64,000 nt of DNA from JAMXLG01 sp963818925 (GTDB lineage: Bacteria; Vulcanimicrobiota; Vulcanimicrobiia; Vulcanimicrobiales; Vulcanimicrobiaceae), in assembly GCA_963818925.1 (NCBI GenBank), contig CAWFTN010000001.1:2356001-2420000 (forward strand). Reading direction: 5' to 3'. A model generated the notes under the pieces. That model was not told the DNA's origin and did no database searches. It saw nothing but the letters and a program-made list of their open reading frames with translations. Positions within the stretch are counted from its first letter, which is position 1. Every line of letters starts with the position of its first letter. Shown one piece after another: positions 24,793-33,019 of the stretch. A program made the position numbers and the translations under genes.

Positions 24793-25908
24793 TCATACGG
24801 CGAGACCTCGTCGAGCAGTCGCCGCTTCCCTCGTGCGCGCGATTTTTTCCGGCGTGATCGCGGCGTCGAATGCCCGCATGTCGGCCAGGGTGAAACCGCA
24901 GCGTGTCGCCATTTCTTCGATGTCGATGACTTTCTGAAGATCGATGCCGCGGCCCAACGTGTAGGGTTCCAGGCGGCGCTCGAGCGCGAGGACCATCGTT
25001 TCGCTCATGCAGGCGAGTGCGGTGCGCGGCGGCAGATTTAAATCGAAGTCGGTTCCCGGTTCGCGAACACGTTCGAATCGCGGCTCGCCCGGCACGCGCA
25101 TGTTGCCGCCTTCGGTCACGAGAACGTCGGGACGCTCGATCGCAACGCGGCGGCTGACGTCGTGCGGAAGCGAAAGTTCGCAGACAATTGCGCCGGTTTG
25201 CAGATCTTCCGGCTCGATGATGTCTTGGGTGGACGACGTTGCCGTAAGAATCAGTTGCGAGCGGCGTACAGCGTCGGGAATATCGGTCGTATAGCTCGAC
25301 TCACACGGCAGTTCGTCGCGCACTTGCTCGTAAAACTTTGCGAGGCGCGTGCTGTTGCGTGCAACGAGAATAACGTGTTTGACGCGCGGCGCGATCAATT
25401 TCACGCACGCGCCGCCGATCGAACCTGTCGCGCCTACGACGACGGCGGTCGACGTCGCGGGATCGATGTGCATCTCGCTTGCGCCGCGGAAAAGACTATT
25501 TATTCCCGCTGCTATCGTTAATGAATTGCCCGTCGTAACGGGAACGGGCGACCGCTCCGCGATGGTCACGCCGCCGTCACCTACAACGCCGGTAAACGCA
25601 CCTAATCCGGCGACCTGGGCGCCGAGTTCGGCACCGATCTCGATCGCGCGCACAATCCGCTTGTAGACCTCTTCGCGCGGAAGCTCCATCATCTGTTCAG
25701 GGAGAAGCGGCGCGGCGACGAACCAGCCTTCGGTTTCGCGGCCGTCGGGCGTGCGCACGCCCGTTACATGAACGGCGGCGTACGACGGCATCCACTCGAG
25801 GATCTTGCGAATGATCGGTTCACCTTTCCCCGCCGCGCCGGGCTCATAGCGCGCAACGTCTTGGAGCGAGAGCGGGTGAATGACGAAGCAGAATTTCGGC
25901 GTCTTCAC
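24793..25908 (-). CDS. COG5322-type NAD(P)-dependent reductase, homologous to long-chain acyl-ACP reductase (AAR)
   Basis: 371 residues. The nucleotide-binding site is VVVGATGSIGGACVKLIAPR, and TTGNSLTIAAGI before it matches the T-T-G-N-T/S stretch of cyanobacterial AAR. LPPRTALACMSETMVLALE holds Cys300 at the place of the AAR catalytic Cys (the F-A-C-F-A-E-A-M region), followed by the matching YTLGRG. AAR reduces acyl-ACP to a fatty aldehyde through an acyl-enzyme thioester. So an aldehyde-forming acyl or aminoacyl reductase is likely, though COG5322 also holds proteins named amino-acid or shikimate dehydrogenase. No aldehyde-deformylating oxygenase is near; a class III aminotransferase is. 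Confidence 0.75.
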   Translation of the reverse strand: MKTPKFCFVIHPLSLQDVARYEPGAAGKGEPIIRKILEWMPSYAAVHVTGVRTPDGRETEGWFVAAPLLPEQMMELPREEVYKRIVRAIEIGAELGAQVAGLGAFTGVVGDGGVTIAERSPVPVTTGNSLTIAAGINSLFRGASEMHIDPATSTAVVVGATGSIGGACVKLIAPRVKHVILVARNSTRLAKFYEQVRDELPCESSYTTDIPDAVRRSQLILTATSSTQDIIEPEDLQTGAIVCELSLPHDVSRRVAIERPDVLVTEGGNMRVPGEPRFERVREPGTDFDLNLPPRTALACMSETMVLALERRLEPYTLGRGIDLQKVIDIEEMATRCGFTLADMRAFDAAITPEKIARTREAATARRGLAV

Positions 25909-25943
25909 GCTACGGTTTCTCGGCCTCCGCCTTCAGCGCAGCG

Positions 25944-26270
25944 AGCATCATCTCGCTGTTTTCTTTCATCCCCAAAATGCTTCGCACTTCGGGGACCCCT
26001 TGGTTTAAAAGGCACTCCGCCTTCGGCTGCGCGCCCCCAAACCGCAAAGCGCTTCGGGTCCCCATTACTTTTCAGCCTCACGTTTTAATGCGGCCAGCAT
26101 CATCTCGCTGTTTTCTTTCATCCCCAAAATGCTTCGCACTTCGGGGACCCCTTGGTTTAAAAGGCACTCCGCCTTCGGCTGCGCGCCCCCAAACCGCAAA
26201 GCGCTTTGGGTCCCCATTACTTTTCAGCCTCACGTTTTAATGCGGCCAGCATCATCTCGCTGTTTTCTTT
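25944..26270. repeat. 152-bp tandem repeat joining SRPBCC gene tail and palindromic element
   Basis: Two full units (25944-26095 and 26096-26247) and a partial third (from 26248) repeat at exactly 152 bases. Each unit contains the last 50 or so bases of the SRPBCC gene, encoding ENSEMMLAALKREAEK, plus about 100 bases of GC-rich sequence bounded by GGGGACCC and GGGTCCCC. The two elements differ by one base (gcgcttcggg against gcgctttggg). The gene tail is thus present three times: the real one, one identical copy and one diverged (ALKAEAEKP). The array fills the 308 bases between the SRPBCC gene and the AAR-like gene; no other gene is seen there. Confidence 0.92.
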
Positions 26271-26651
26271 GACCTTTTTCTCCAAGGTCGGGCCGATCAA
26301 CTCCGCGAGCGTCGGCACACCGAAATCATAGTCGACGCCGAGCAGGACGTGCGTCAATCCGTCGCGTTCTTCGAACGTCCACGCGCCCTCGAATTTATCG
26401 AGATCGCCCTCGAGCAGCTTATAATCGATGCGCAGCGCGTCATCGTTGAAACGATCCTCTTCGGTCCACTCGATCGGCGCTTCTTCAACGAGCGTCTTCC
26501 AGCGCGTGATCCAATGATCCGCATGCCGCTCCACGACCGAGACGGTTTCGACGTCCGGCATGAATTGCGGAAAGCGTTCCTGATCTTTCGCGAGCTCGTA
26601 GACCGCGCGCGCGGGCGCCGCGATTGCAATCGTGGTTTCAACGTAGGGCAT
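26217..26651 (-). CDS. SRPBCC (START/aromatase-cyclase fold) protein
   Basis: 144 residues. The N-terminal strand and helix VETTIAIAAPARAVYELAKDQERFPQFMPDVETV are typical of polyketide-cyclase/COQ10-type SRPBCC proteins, which hold hydrophobic ligands in a deep pocket. GAWTFEERDGLTHVLLGVDYDFG gives the later strands; the long C-terminal helix ends in ENSEMMLAALKREAEK. It lies 7 bases after the class III aminotransferase gene. The role could be to carry or shape a lipid-like or aromatic intermediate. Copies of its 3' end form the repeat array downstream. Confidence 0.85.
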   Translation of the reverse strand: MPYVETTIAIAAPARAVYELAKDQERFPQFMPDVETVSVVERHADHWITRWKTLVEEAPIEWTEEDRFNDDALRIDYKLLEGDLDKFEGAWTFEERDGLTHVLLGVDYDFGVPTLAELIGPTLEKKVKENSEMMLAALKREAEK

Positions 26652-26658
26652 GATGGGT

Positions 26659-27948
26659 TTACAAGCGGCCTAGCTTCTCAGCGGCGGTTGTCACCCCTGC
26701 CCGCAGTGCGGCGAGCGCGCGATCGACTTCATCGGCCGTTACGACTAAAGGCGGTTCCAGGCGAATCACACGCTGCTGATTCAGCGTCCATGCTGCCGTG
26801 ACGCCGGCTTTCAACATCTCGGGAATGATCCAGCCGCCGTAGCCTTCGCTCGTCAACTCGACGCCGACGAGCAATCCAAGACCGCGCGCCTCACGGATCA
26901 CGTGGGGAAATTCCGACGCGAGATGCAGACAGCCGTCGAGCAGCTGCGCGCCGCGATCGCGCGCGTTCGCGATCAGATCCTCGTCTTCGAGCACATCCAT
27001 TGCCGCAAGCGCTGCCGCGCACGCGATTTCGCTTCCGCCGAATGTTGATGTGTGCACGAGCGGCTGCTTTGCGTATGCACGATTCCAAACGTCGGGACGT
27101 GCGATGAAGGCGCCGACAGGGATGATGCCGCCGGAGAGTCCCTTCGCAAGCGTCATGACATCCGGAACGACGCCGTCGCGGTCGCATCCGAAACGATAGC
27201 CGCAACGGCCGAGCCCGGTTTGCACTTCATCGGCGATAAATACAGCGCCGGCACGATCGCACGCGTCGCGGACGGCGCGCAGATAACCCTCGGGCGGCAC
27301 ATTTACCCCGCCTTCGCCCTGAACGGGTTCGACGATGAACGCCGCCGCGTCGCGTAACGCCTCATCGAGGGCGGGTGCATCGCCGAAGTTGACGTGCGCG
27401 ACATCTCCTAAGAGCGGACGGAACGGCGTTTGAAACGTTTCACGCCCGCTAATGGACAGCGCGCCGATCGTTTTGCCATGATATGCATCGCGCGTCGCGA
27501 CGATCTTCGTCCGTCCGGTTGCTGCACGCGCAATTTTGATCGCGCCTTCGACCGCTTCCGTTCCACTGTTGCACCAAAACGAATACTGCAAATCACCGGG
27601 AGCCAATTCTGCCAGCCGTTTCGCCGCGCGTCCGAGCACGATGTTGAACATCGTCTTGCCCGAGAGCGACATCGACTCCATTTGCGCGCGCACGGCGGCG
27701 ATCACGCGCGGATGCGAATGTCCGAGCGTAAACACGCCGTACCCGCCGGCGAAATCCAGATAAGCTTTGCCGTTTTGGTCCCAAATCGTCGTCCCGGAAG
27801 CGCGAACCTCAACCGGAGAACCAGATAGCTTCATCACGCGCGCGAGCGGCGGATTGATGTACTGCTTGTAGTTCTCGAACGCTTCGGCAGCGAGATCAGC
27901 TGTACGAGGAGACTGCTGCGCGCCGCTCTCCTCGCTCTTATGCTGCAA
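26659..27948 (-). CDS. Class III (omega-type) aminotransferase
   Basis: 429 residues, PLP fold type I. YSFWCNSGTEAVEGAIKIAR is the phosphate-cup motif, IADEVQTGLGRCGYRFG the cofactor Asp region, and MTLAKGLSGGIIPVGAFIA bears the Schiff-base Lys. Closest in pattern to putrescine, 4-aminobutyrate and ornithine aminotransferases, which move an amino group between a terminal amine/aldehyde and 2-oxoglutarate. With an aldehyde-forming reductase two genes on, it could make or consume an amine at an aldehyde carbon. The substrate is not determined. Its ATG overlaps dusB by 11 bases. Confidence 0.92.
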   Translation of the reverse strand: MQHKSEESGAQQSPRTADLAAEAFENYKQYINPPLARVMKLSGSPVEVRASGTTIWDQNGKAYLDFAGGYGVFTLGHSHPRVIAAVRAQMESMSLSGKTMFNIVLGRAAKRLAELAPGDLQYSFWCNSGTEAVEGAIKIARAATGRTKIVATRDAYHGKTIGALSISGRETFQTPFRPLLGDVAHVNFGDAPALDEALRDAAAFIVEPVQGEGGVNVPPEGYLRAVRDACDRAGAVFIADEVQTGLGRCGYRFGCDRDGVVPDVMTLAKGLSGGIIPVGAFIARPDVWNRAYAKQPLVHTSTFGGSEIACAAALAAMDVLEDEDLIANARDRGAQLLDGCLHLASEFPHVIREARGLGLLVGVELTSEGYGGWIIPEMLKAGVTAAWTLNQQRVIRLEPPLVVTADEVDRALAALRAGVTTAAEKLGRL

Positions 27949-28945
27949 CGGAAGGCTCGCGTTCGAGACGCTCGATCGTCTCTTCGATTACGCCGGTCGC
28001 TTCATCGGCGGTCGGAATTCGCATGATGCGTTCGCGCAGAATCGCGGCGCCGGGAATGCCTTTGAGATACAGCGCAACGTGCTTGCGCATTTGCGGAACC
28101 GCGCGCGCTTCGCCGAGTTCGTCGACCATGCGTTTGTAGTGCACGATGCAGAATCGCAAACGATCCGCGTCGGACGGCGATGCCTGCGCTTCGCGACCTT
28201 CCATCAAGTCGCGAATTTGCGAGATGAGCCATGGATTCCCGAGCGTCGCGCGGCCCAACATGATGGCATCGACGCCGGTGTCGCGCATGCGCTGCATCGC
28301 GACTTGCGGATCGTCGAGATCGCCGTTGCCGATCACCGGAATGCCGACGGATTCTTTCAGCCGCTTGATGTGATCCCAGTCGGCGCTCCCTCTGTAGAAC
28401 TGGCGCGCGGTGCGCGCGTGCAACGTCACGGCCTTTATCCCGACGCGTTCGGCACGGCGTGCAACGTCGACGTACACGAGTTGGTCTTCCGTCCAACCCA
28501 AGCGCATCTTCATCGTAACGGGGCACTCGACGGCCCCGACGACCGCGGCCATGATCGCTTCGCAGCGGTCAACGTCGCGCAGACACGCGGACCCGCCGTT
28601 CGTCTTCGTCACCTTGGGCGCGGGGCAGCCGAAATTGATGTCCACGATGTCGGCGCCGCATTCACGAACGAGCTTTGCCGCCTTGGCCATCACCTCGGGA
28701 TCATCGCCCCACAACTGCGTGGAGACCGGCTTCTCGACGCCGTGCTGATCGATCATCTCCATCGTGCGTTTGCTGCCGTATTGCAGCGCGTTCGACGAGA
28801 CGAACTCCGTCACGGTGAGGCCGAGTCCAAAGGGCTTATAGAGCGCTCGCATCGTCCGGTTCGTTACACCGGACATCGGCGCCAGAATGAGGGGAGGCCA
28901 AATCGTGTGCTCGCCGATCTCGAGCGCGGGGACGACTGGGGTCAT
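27938..28945 (-). CDS. dusB: tRNA-dihydrouridine synthase, DusB type
   Basis: 335 residues. FMN-binding barrel start LAPMSGVTNRTMRALYKPFG, VDINFGCPAPKV, and the catalytic Cys in KTNGGSACLRD followed by TMKMRLGW. C-terminal helical tRNA-binding domain from about residue 240. It reduces uridine to dihydrouridine in tRNA D-loops using NADPH. First gene of the run leading to the aminotransferase operon, which it may only precede by chance. Confidence 0.94.
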   Translation of the reverse strand: MTPVVPALEIGEHTIWPPLILAPMSGVTNRTMRALYKPFGLGLTVTEFVSSNALQYGSKRTMEMIDQHGVEKPVSTQLWGDDPEVMAKAAKLVRECGADIVDINFGCPAPKVTKTNGGSACLRDVDRCEAIMAAVVGAVECPVTMKMRLGWTEDQLVYVDVARRAERVGIKAVTLHARTARQFYRGSADWDHIKRLKESVGIPVIGNGDLDDPQVAMQRMRDTGVDAIMLGRATLGNPWLISQIRDLMEGREAQASPSDADRLRFCIVHYKRMVDELGEARAVPQMRKHVALYLKGIPGAAILRERIMRIPTADEATGVIEETIERLEREPSVAA

Positions 28946-29145
28946 GGCAACCCGGAGTATATCATGACCCCGCGTCTCTACCAGTACTTGTTACAGCCGG
29001 CTCCGGAGCTGTTGTAGAGACGGCCCGGCCGACGTAGGGGCAGGAGGCGGAGACGTCTTCCGTCCAGTCGATGCCCTGGCTGCTGGCATTGTCGTAGTAA
29101 TAGCGCCCGTGGACTCCGACGGCATGGCGACGTAGACGGCGAGAC

Positions 29146-29928
29146 TCATCGATCGGCGTCGCGCACAGTTGTATAAAACAGCTGCAGTCCGACAAGACTC
29201 AAATTTGCATCAACACATTCGATAAGCGCACTGTAACGCGCAACGACGTCGGCAAGACCGCCCGTCGCAACCACGCGCGCATCGTTGCGCATCTCTGCGC
29301 GCATGCGCGTGATGATTGCTTCGCTTTGGCCGACGAAGCCGTACATGAATCCGGCTTGCAACGCTTCGATCGTGTTGCGTCCGATCGCGTGTTCCGGTGC
29401 TTCCAACGCAATCTGCGGAAGCTTTGCCGTGCGCCCGGCCAGTGCGTCGATCGAGATGTTGATACCGGGCGCGATAGCAACGCCGAGGTACTCGCCTTCC
29501 GACGAGAGCGCCGTAAAGACCGTTGCAGTTCCATAGCTGACGACGATCAACGGCGCGCCGTATCGCTGCCGGCCACCGATGGCCGCCGCTACGAGATCGG
29601 CGCCGACTTCAGCGGGGCGGTCGGTACGAATCTCGATCAACTGCTGACGCTGCGGTTCTAGAAAATGCGCGCGCACCTTGAAGAACTTTTCACAGACGCC
29701 GGCGAGCGTCGTATCGAGTCGTGGAACGACACTCGCGATTGCGACGGCATCGATGCGGCTCACCGGCAACGACGCGGTCGCGAACAGTTGCGTGAAAAAG
29801 ACGCCGTATTCGTCGGCGGTGCGGTGAGCGTCGGTATTCACGCGCCAGTGATGCACCAGTGTGTCGCTGCCGTGCTCGAAGATTCCGAGCTTCGTTTCGG
29901 TGTTTCCGACGTCGATCGCTAAGAGCAC
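29146..29928 (-). CDS. coaX: Type III pantothenate kinase
   Basis: 260 residues. ASKHA-fold phosphate motif LLAIDVGNTETKLGIFE at the N-terminus, ASVVPRLDTTL, and RPAEVGADLVAAAIGG with the catalytic Asp; GINISIDALAGRTAKLPQI and GFVGQSEAIITRMRAEM follow. It phosphorylates pantothenate, the first step of CoA synthesis, and needs a monovalent cation. It overlaps coaBC by 10 bases, so panC, coaBC and coaX form one CoA operon. The 200 bases downstream to dusB hold no convincing gene. Confidence 0.94.
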   Translation of the reverse strand: MLLAIDVGNTETKLGIFEHGSDTLVHHWRVNTDAHRTADEYGVFFTQLFATASLPVSRIDAVAIASVVPRLDTTLAGVCEKFFKVRAHFLEPQRQQLIEIRTDRPAEVGADLVAAAIGGRQRYGAPLIVVSYGTATVFTALSSEGEYLGVAIAPGINISIDALAGRTAKLPQIALEAPEHAIGRNTIEALQAGFMYGFVGQSEAIITRMRAEMRNDARVVATGGLADVVARYSALIECVDANLSLVGLQLFYTTVRDADR

Positions 29929-31124
29929 TGCATCCGTTCCTCAATTGCGTCGAGCAGACGCACAGCGAGCTGTGACTTCTCCGCGGTGCCCAGTTCTTTG
30001 CGGCCGTCATCGCCCCACAACAGCGTCAATGTATTTTCGCCGCGTCCGAAGCCGCGTTCACCGCGCACGTCGTTGACGACGATCGCATCGAGATGTTTGC
30101 GCGCAAGTTTTTCACGCGCATGCGCTTCGTGTTCGTCCGTTTCGGCGGCGAAGCCGACGAGAAACGTCGTTCCTTTCCGTTCGCCGAGTGCCGCCAGCAC
30201 GTCGGGATTGCGTACCATCGCGACGCTGAGGTCCTGATCCGTCTTTTTCAGTTTGGATTCAGCGCGTTCGGCCGGCCGCCAATCGGCGACGGCAGCGGTC
30301 GCAATCGTCAGATCCGCACCAACCGCGTCGCGTAACGCTGCATCGTACAAGTCTTGGGCGGACGTAAAACGGATGACGCGTACGCCGGGGGGCGGTTCCA
30401 CCTGCGTCGGACCGAGTAACAATGTGACGTCGCCACCGCGCAGCGACGCTTCACGCGCGAGCTCGATGCCCGTCGAACCCGTCGACGCGTTACTCACAAA
30501 ACGAATCGGATCGAACGCTTCGCGTGTCGGGCCGGCGGTGATCGCAACACGTTTTCCAGCCAGTGATTGGCGGCGGTGCAGCGTCTGCGTGATTGCTTCG
30601 AGCAATAGTTCTTCGGAGGCTAGACGGCCGACACCCGACTCGCGTTCGGCGAGAAAGCCGCGCTCCGGATCGATGAACCGATATCCCCGCGCGCGCAGTG
30701 TTTCGAGATTCGACTGCGTCGCGGGATTGTCGTACATGGCGCTGTTCATCGCGGGCGCGACGAGCACTGGAATGCGCGCGGCGAGCAACGCCGTCGTCAA
30801 AAGATCATCGGCGATGCCGTGCGCAAGTTTTGCAAGTACGTTCGCCGTTGCCGGCGCAACGAGCACGACTTGTGCTTCGCGAACGAGCCGGATGTGCGGA
30901 ATGCGCTCGGGCGCATCCCATAATGATGTGTACACCGGACGCGCGGTTAGCGACGAAAACGTGAGCGGCCCGATGAATTGCTCGGCCTGGGCCGTCATGA
31001 TGACGTCGACGATTGCACCGCGCTGAACGAGCGCGCTCGCGAGCGCTGCAATCTTATACCCGGCGATGCCGCCGCAGACGCCGAGTAAGACCCGCGCGCC
31101 GGGTAAGGGATCTATTCGATCCAT
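29919..31124 (-). CDS. coaBC: Bifunctional phosphopantothenoylcysteine synthetase/decarboxylase
   Basis: 401 residues. N-terminal flavoprotein CoaC domain: GVCGGIAGYKIAALASALV, VLVAPAMNSAMYDNPATQSN. C-terminal CoaB domain from VAITAGPTREAFDPIRFVSN, with KLKKTD near the Lys motif. It joins 4'-phosphopantothenate with cysteine and then decarboxylates. The loop that carries the reactive Cys in E. coli (A-C-G-D-x-G-x-G-R-M) reads LAERESGVGRL here, so that Cys is not present in the usual place; several other phyla also vary there. Overlaps panC and coaX. Confidence 0.95.
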   Translation of the reverse strand: MDRIDPLPGARVLLGVCGGIAGYKIAALASALVQRGAIVDVIMTAQAEQFIGPLTFSSLTARPVYTSLWDAPERIPHIRLVREAQVVLVAPATANVLAKLAHGIADDLLTTALLAARIPVLVAPAMNSAMYDNPATQSNLETLRARGYRFIDPERGFLAERESGVGRLASEELLLEAITQTLHRRQSLAGKRVAITAGPTREAFDPIRFVSNASTGSTGIELAREASLRGGDVTLLLGPTQVEPPPGVRVIRFTSAQDLYDAALRDAVGADLTIATAAVADWRPAERAESKLKKTDQDLSVAMVRNPDVLAALGERKGTTFLVGFAAETDEHEAHAREKLARKHLDAIVVNDVRGERGFGRGENTLTLLWGDDGRKELGTAEKSQLAVRLLDAIEERMQCS

Positions 31125-31936
31125 AAGTTGTCGAGCAGCCGCGTCGAACCGAATCGCGCAGCCCCAATCACGAATGCAGGCGGTGAAAGCACGTCGATCG
31201 GCGCGTACGTGTTCGCGTCGACGACGTCGAGATAGTCGAGTTGCGCTATTGGATCTAAGCGCGTGCGCGCAGCGGCAATCGCATCGTTCTTCGACTTTCC
31301 CATCTGCATCGCCATCCGCAGTGCTTGCAGCGCGTGATGCAGCGACGGCGCGGCTTGCCGTTGTTCCGCGTTCAAATAGGCATTGCGGCTCGACATGGCG
31401 AGTCCATCGGCCTCACGTTCCGTCGGAACGATGACCACGTTCGTCGGAATGTCGAGATCGCGAATCATACGACGCAAAACGGCCGTTTGCTGCGCATCTT
31501 TTTGTCCTAAGTACAACGTATCCGGACGCACGATATTGAGCAGTTTCGACACCACCGTCGTCACCCCGCGAAAGTGCGTCGGCCGCGCGGCACCCTCAAA
31601 CCGCGCGCCGATCTCTCCCGCATCGACCGTCGTTGAAAAATCGATCGGATACATCACCGCTTGATTCGGAAGAAACAACACGTCGACGCCGGCTGCGCCG
31701 AACTTCGCCCGATCGGTCTCGATGTCGCGCGGATATTCTTCGAGGTCTTCGTGTACGCCGAATTGCAATGGATTGATGAAAATGGATGCCGCCACCGTCA
31801 TCGATTCTTCTCGCGCGCGCCGTGCCAGCGACAGATGCCCTTCATGCAATGCGCCCATCGTTGGAACGAATCCGAGCGGCCGCGGAAGCACGTCGAAGAG
31901 TGCGCGCGCCTGCAGAACCGTCGTGGCGACTTGCAT
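31112..31936 (-). CDS. panC: Pantothenate synthetase
   Basis: 274 residues. Class I nucleotidyltransferase motifs FVPTMGALHEGHLSLARRA (H-x-G-H), SIFINPLQFGVHEDL, YLGQKDAQQTAVLRRM, and VPTEREADGLAMSSRNAYL (K-M-S-K-S counterpart). It condenses pantoate with beta-alanine using ATP. First gene of the panC-coaBC-coaX run; 11 bases after the FHA gene. panB and panD are not in the window. Confidence 0.95.
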   Translation of the reverse strand: MQVATTVLQARALFDVLPRPLGFVPTMGALHEGHLSLARRAREESMTVAASIFINPLQFGVHEDLEEYPRDIETDRAKFGAAGVDVLFLPNQAVMYPIDFSTTVDAGEIGARFEGAARPTHFRGVTTVVSKLLNIVRPDTLYLGQKDAQQTAVLRRMIRDLDIPTNVVIVPTEREADGLAMSSRNAYLNAEQRQAAPSLHHALQALRMAMQMGKSKNDAIAAARTRLDPIAQLDYLDVVDANTYAPIDVLSPPAFVIGAARFGSTRLLDNLWIE

Positions 31937-31947
31937 CGATTGCTTGC

Positions 31948-32241
31948 TTACGCGCGTGTTACGCGCAGCACGGTTCGCCCCACGATAAATGGCGCACCGA
32001 TGTCGAGCGTCGCATTCCCGTTTACGACTTCTCCATTCACTTTCGTGCCGTTACGGCTTTCCAGATCTGTCACATGCAACGTTCCCCCGTCGATGCGTAA
32101 ATGCGCATGTTTGCGGGAAACATAGCGGTCAAGAGCAATACACGCTTCGGCGACGGAATCGTCGCGGCCAATCGTGATTTCGCTCTCGAATGTCCAGGTT
32201 TTTCCATCTAATGGTCCGCTGAGGACCTCGAGTAGGTACAT
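31948..32241 (-). CDS. Stand-alone FHA-domain protein
   Basis: 97 residues, a single FHA domain with the three phosphothreonine-contact motifs: TIGRDD, VSRKHAHL and ESRNGTKVNG. It should bind a phosphorylated Thr peptide. No kinase lies beside it. It starts at ATG 32241 and is divergent from the small gene at 32362. Confidence 0.9.
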   Translation of the reverse strand: MYLLEVLSGPLDGKTWTFESEITIGRDDSVAEACIALDRYVSRKHAHLRIDGGTLHVTDLESRNGTKVNGEVVNGNATLDIGAPFIVGRTVLRVTRA

Positions 32242-32361
32242 GGCGGCGTGGCCTTCTCTGATGAAGCCGCTCGGCTCCTGGTAGGAACGGGGGCCAAGCG
32301 ATTTGGTGCTTACGCTAGACTAACAAAACCGCCGGGGCGGACGATTACTCAAAAGGTGACG

Positions 32362-32583
32362 ATGAACGACCGGATCGAGGAGCTCCTGGAGCTCATAGAG
32401 GTAGAGCCGGATGCACTGCGCGAGGCGGAATTCATGCAGGCGCAGTCTATTCTTGAGACATTAGTCGGCAAGACCGTCAAAGCAGCTGAAATTCAAGATA
32501 CCCGCATTGTCGTTACGACATCCGACGGGAACCGTTACTTTTTCTACGGCTTCATGGGCGAATCGGGCGAACCGCGCCCTTAG
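32362..32583 (+). CDS. Small protein of unknown function
   Basis: 73 residues from ATG 32362 with AAAGGTG 6 bases upstream; the frame is open back to 32248 but lacks coding character there. Helical N-terminus (NDRIEELLELIEVEPDALRE) followed by strands (KTVKAAEIQDTRIVVTTSDGNRYFFYGF). No family recognised. It ends 10 bases before a short hairpin (TTTCCGC-TGCAC-GCGGAAA, about 32587-32605) without a T-run. Confidence 0.65.
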   Translation: MNDRIEELLELIEVEPDALREAEFMQAQSILETLVGKTVKAAEIQDTRIVVTTSDGNRYFFYGFMGESGEPRP

Positions 32584-32608
32584 GATTTCCGCTGCACGCG
32601 GAAACCCA

Positions 32609-33019
32609 TTAGTCCTTCGGACGGCTCTCTGCGTTGGTGACGAAATTCGCGATCTGGTCGTGATCGTGTGTTGTGTATTGCGTAAATGCAATACCGTGTG
32701 CGTACGTTTTTGACGCGTTATCAAAAAACGACAACACAATCTTCGCGCGCACCAATAACTCGTGTTCATTATTTGGAAGCACGAACCGAAGCATGATCGG
32801 CTGGCCGGCGGGAAGGTCGGTATTCGTCGACACGCGCATTCCGCCGCGACTTAAGTCGAGCGCGCGACCCGTGAGGATCAGCTCGTGACCCGGAACGATT
32901 AGCGTTACCGGGAAGTCAACGTTTGCTCGGAAAAACCGGCGCTCGTGTGAGCGATCTTCTTGTGTACTCACTGGAGGAAGCCAATTCTCTGCGCCGGGTA
33001 CGCCGCCTTCATTCAACAA
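32609..33019 (-). CDS. PilZ-domain protein
   Basis: About 136 residues with one PilZ domain: R-x-x-x-R is read in ERRFFRANVDFPV and D/N-x-S-x-x-G in ALDLSRGGMRVS, the two c-di-GMP-binding motifs. The start is uncertain: TTG 33019 or 33016 at the overlap with the upstream gene, or GTG 32971 directly before the domain, which has no clear ribosome-binding site. A c-di-GMP effector is likely; the partner is unknown. Confidence 0.8.
   Translation of the reverse strand: MLNEGGVPGAENWLPPVSTQEDRSHERRFFRANVDFPVTLIVPGHELILTGRALDLSRGGMRVSTNTDLPAGQPIMLRFVLPNNEHELLVRAKIVLSFFDNASKTYAHGIAFTQYTTHDHDQIANFVTNAESRPKD

Noticed and set aside
25768..26240. Plus-strand open frames across the 152-bp repeat
   Set aside because: Same peptide repeated because the DNA repeats; no start signal or known domain.
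28962..29195. Open frame of about 77 codons between coaX and dusB (minus), with HGRYYYDNASSQGIDW
   Set aside because: It starts inside coaX, changes frame to look protein-like, and has no ribosome-binding site or family; could be a decayed small gene but cannot be supported.
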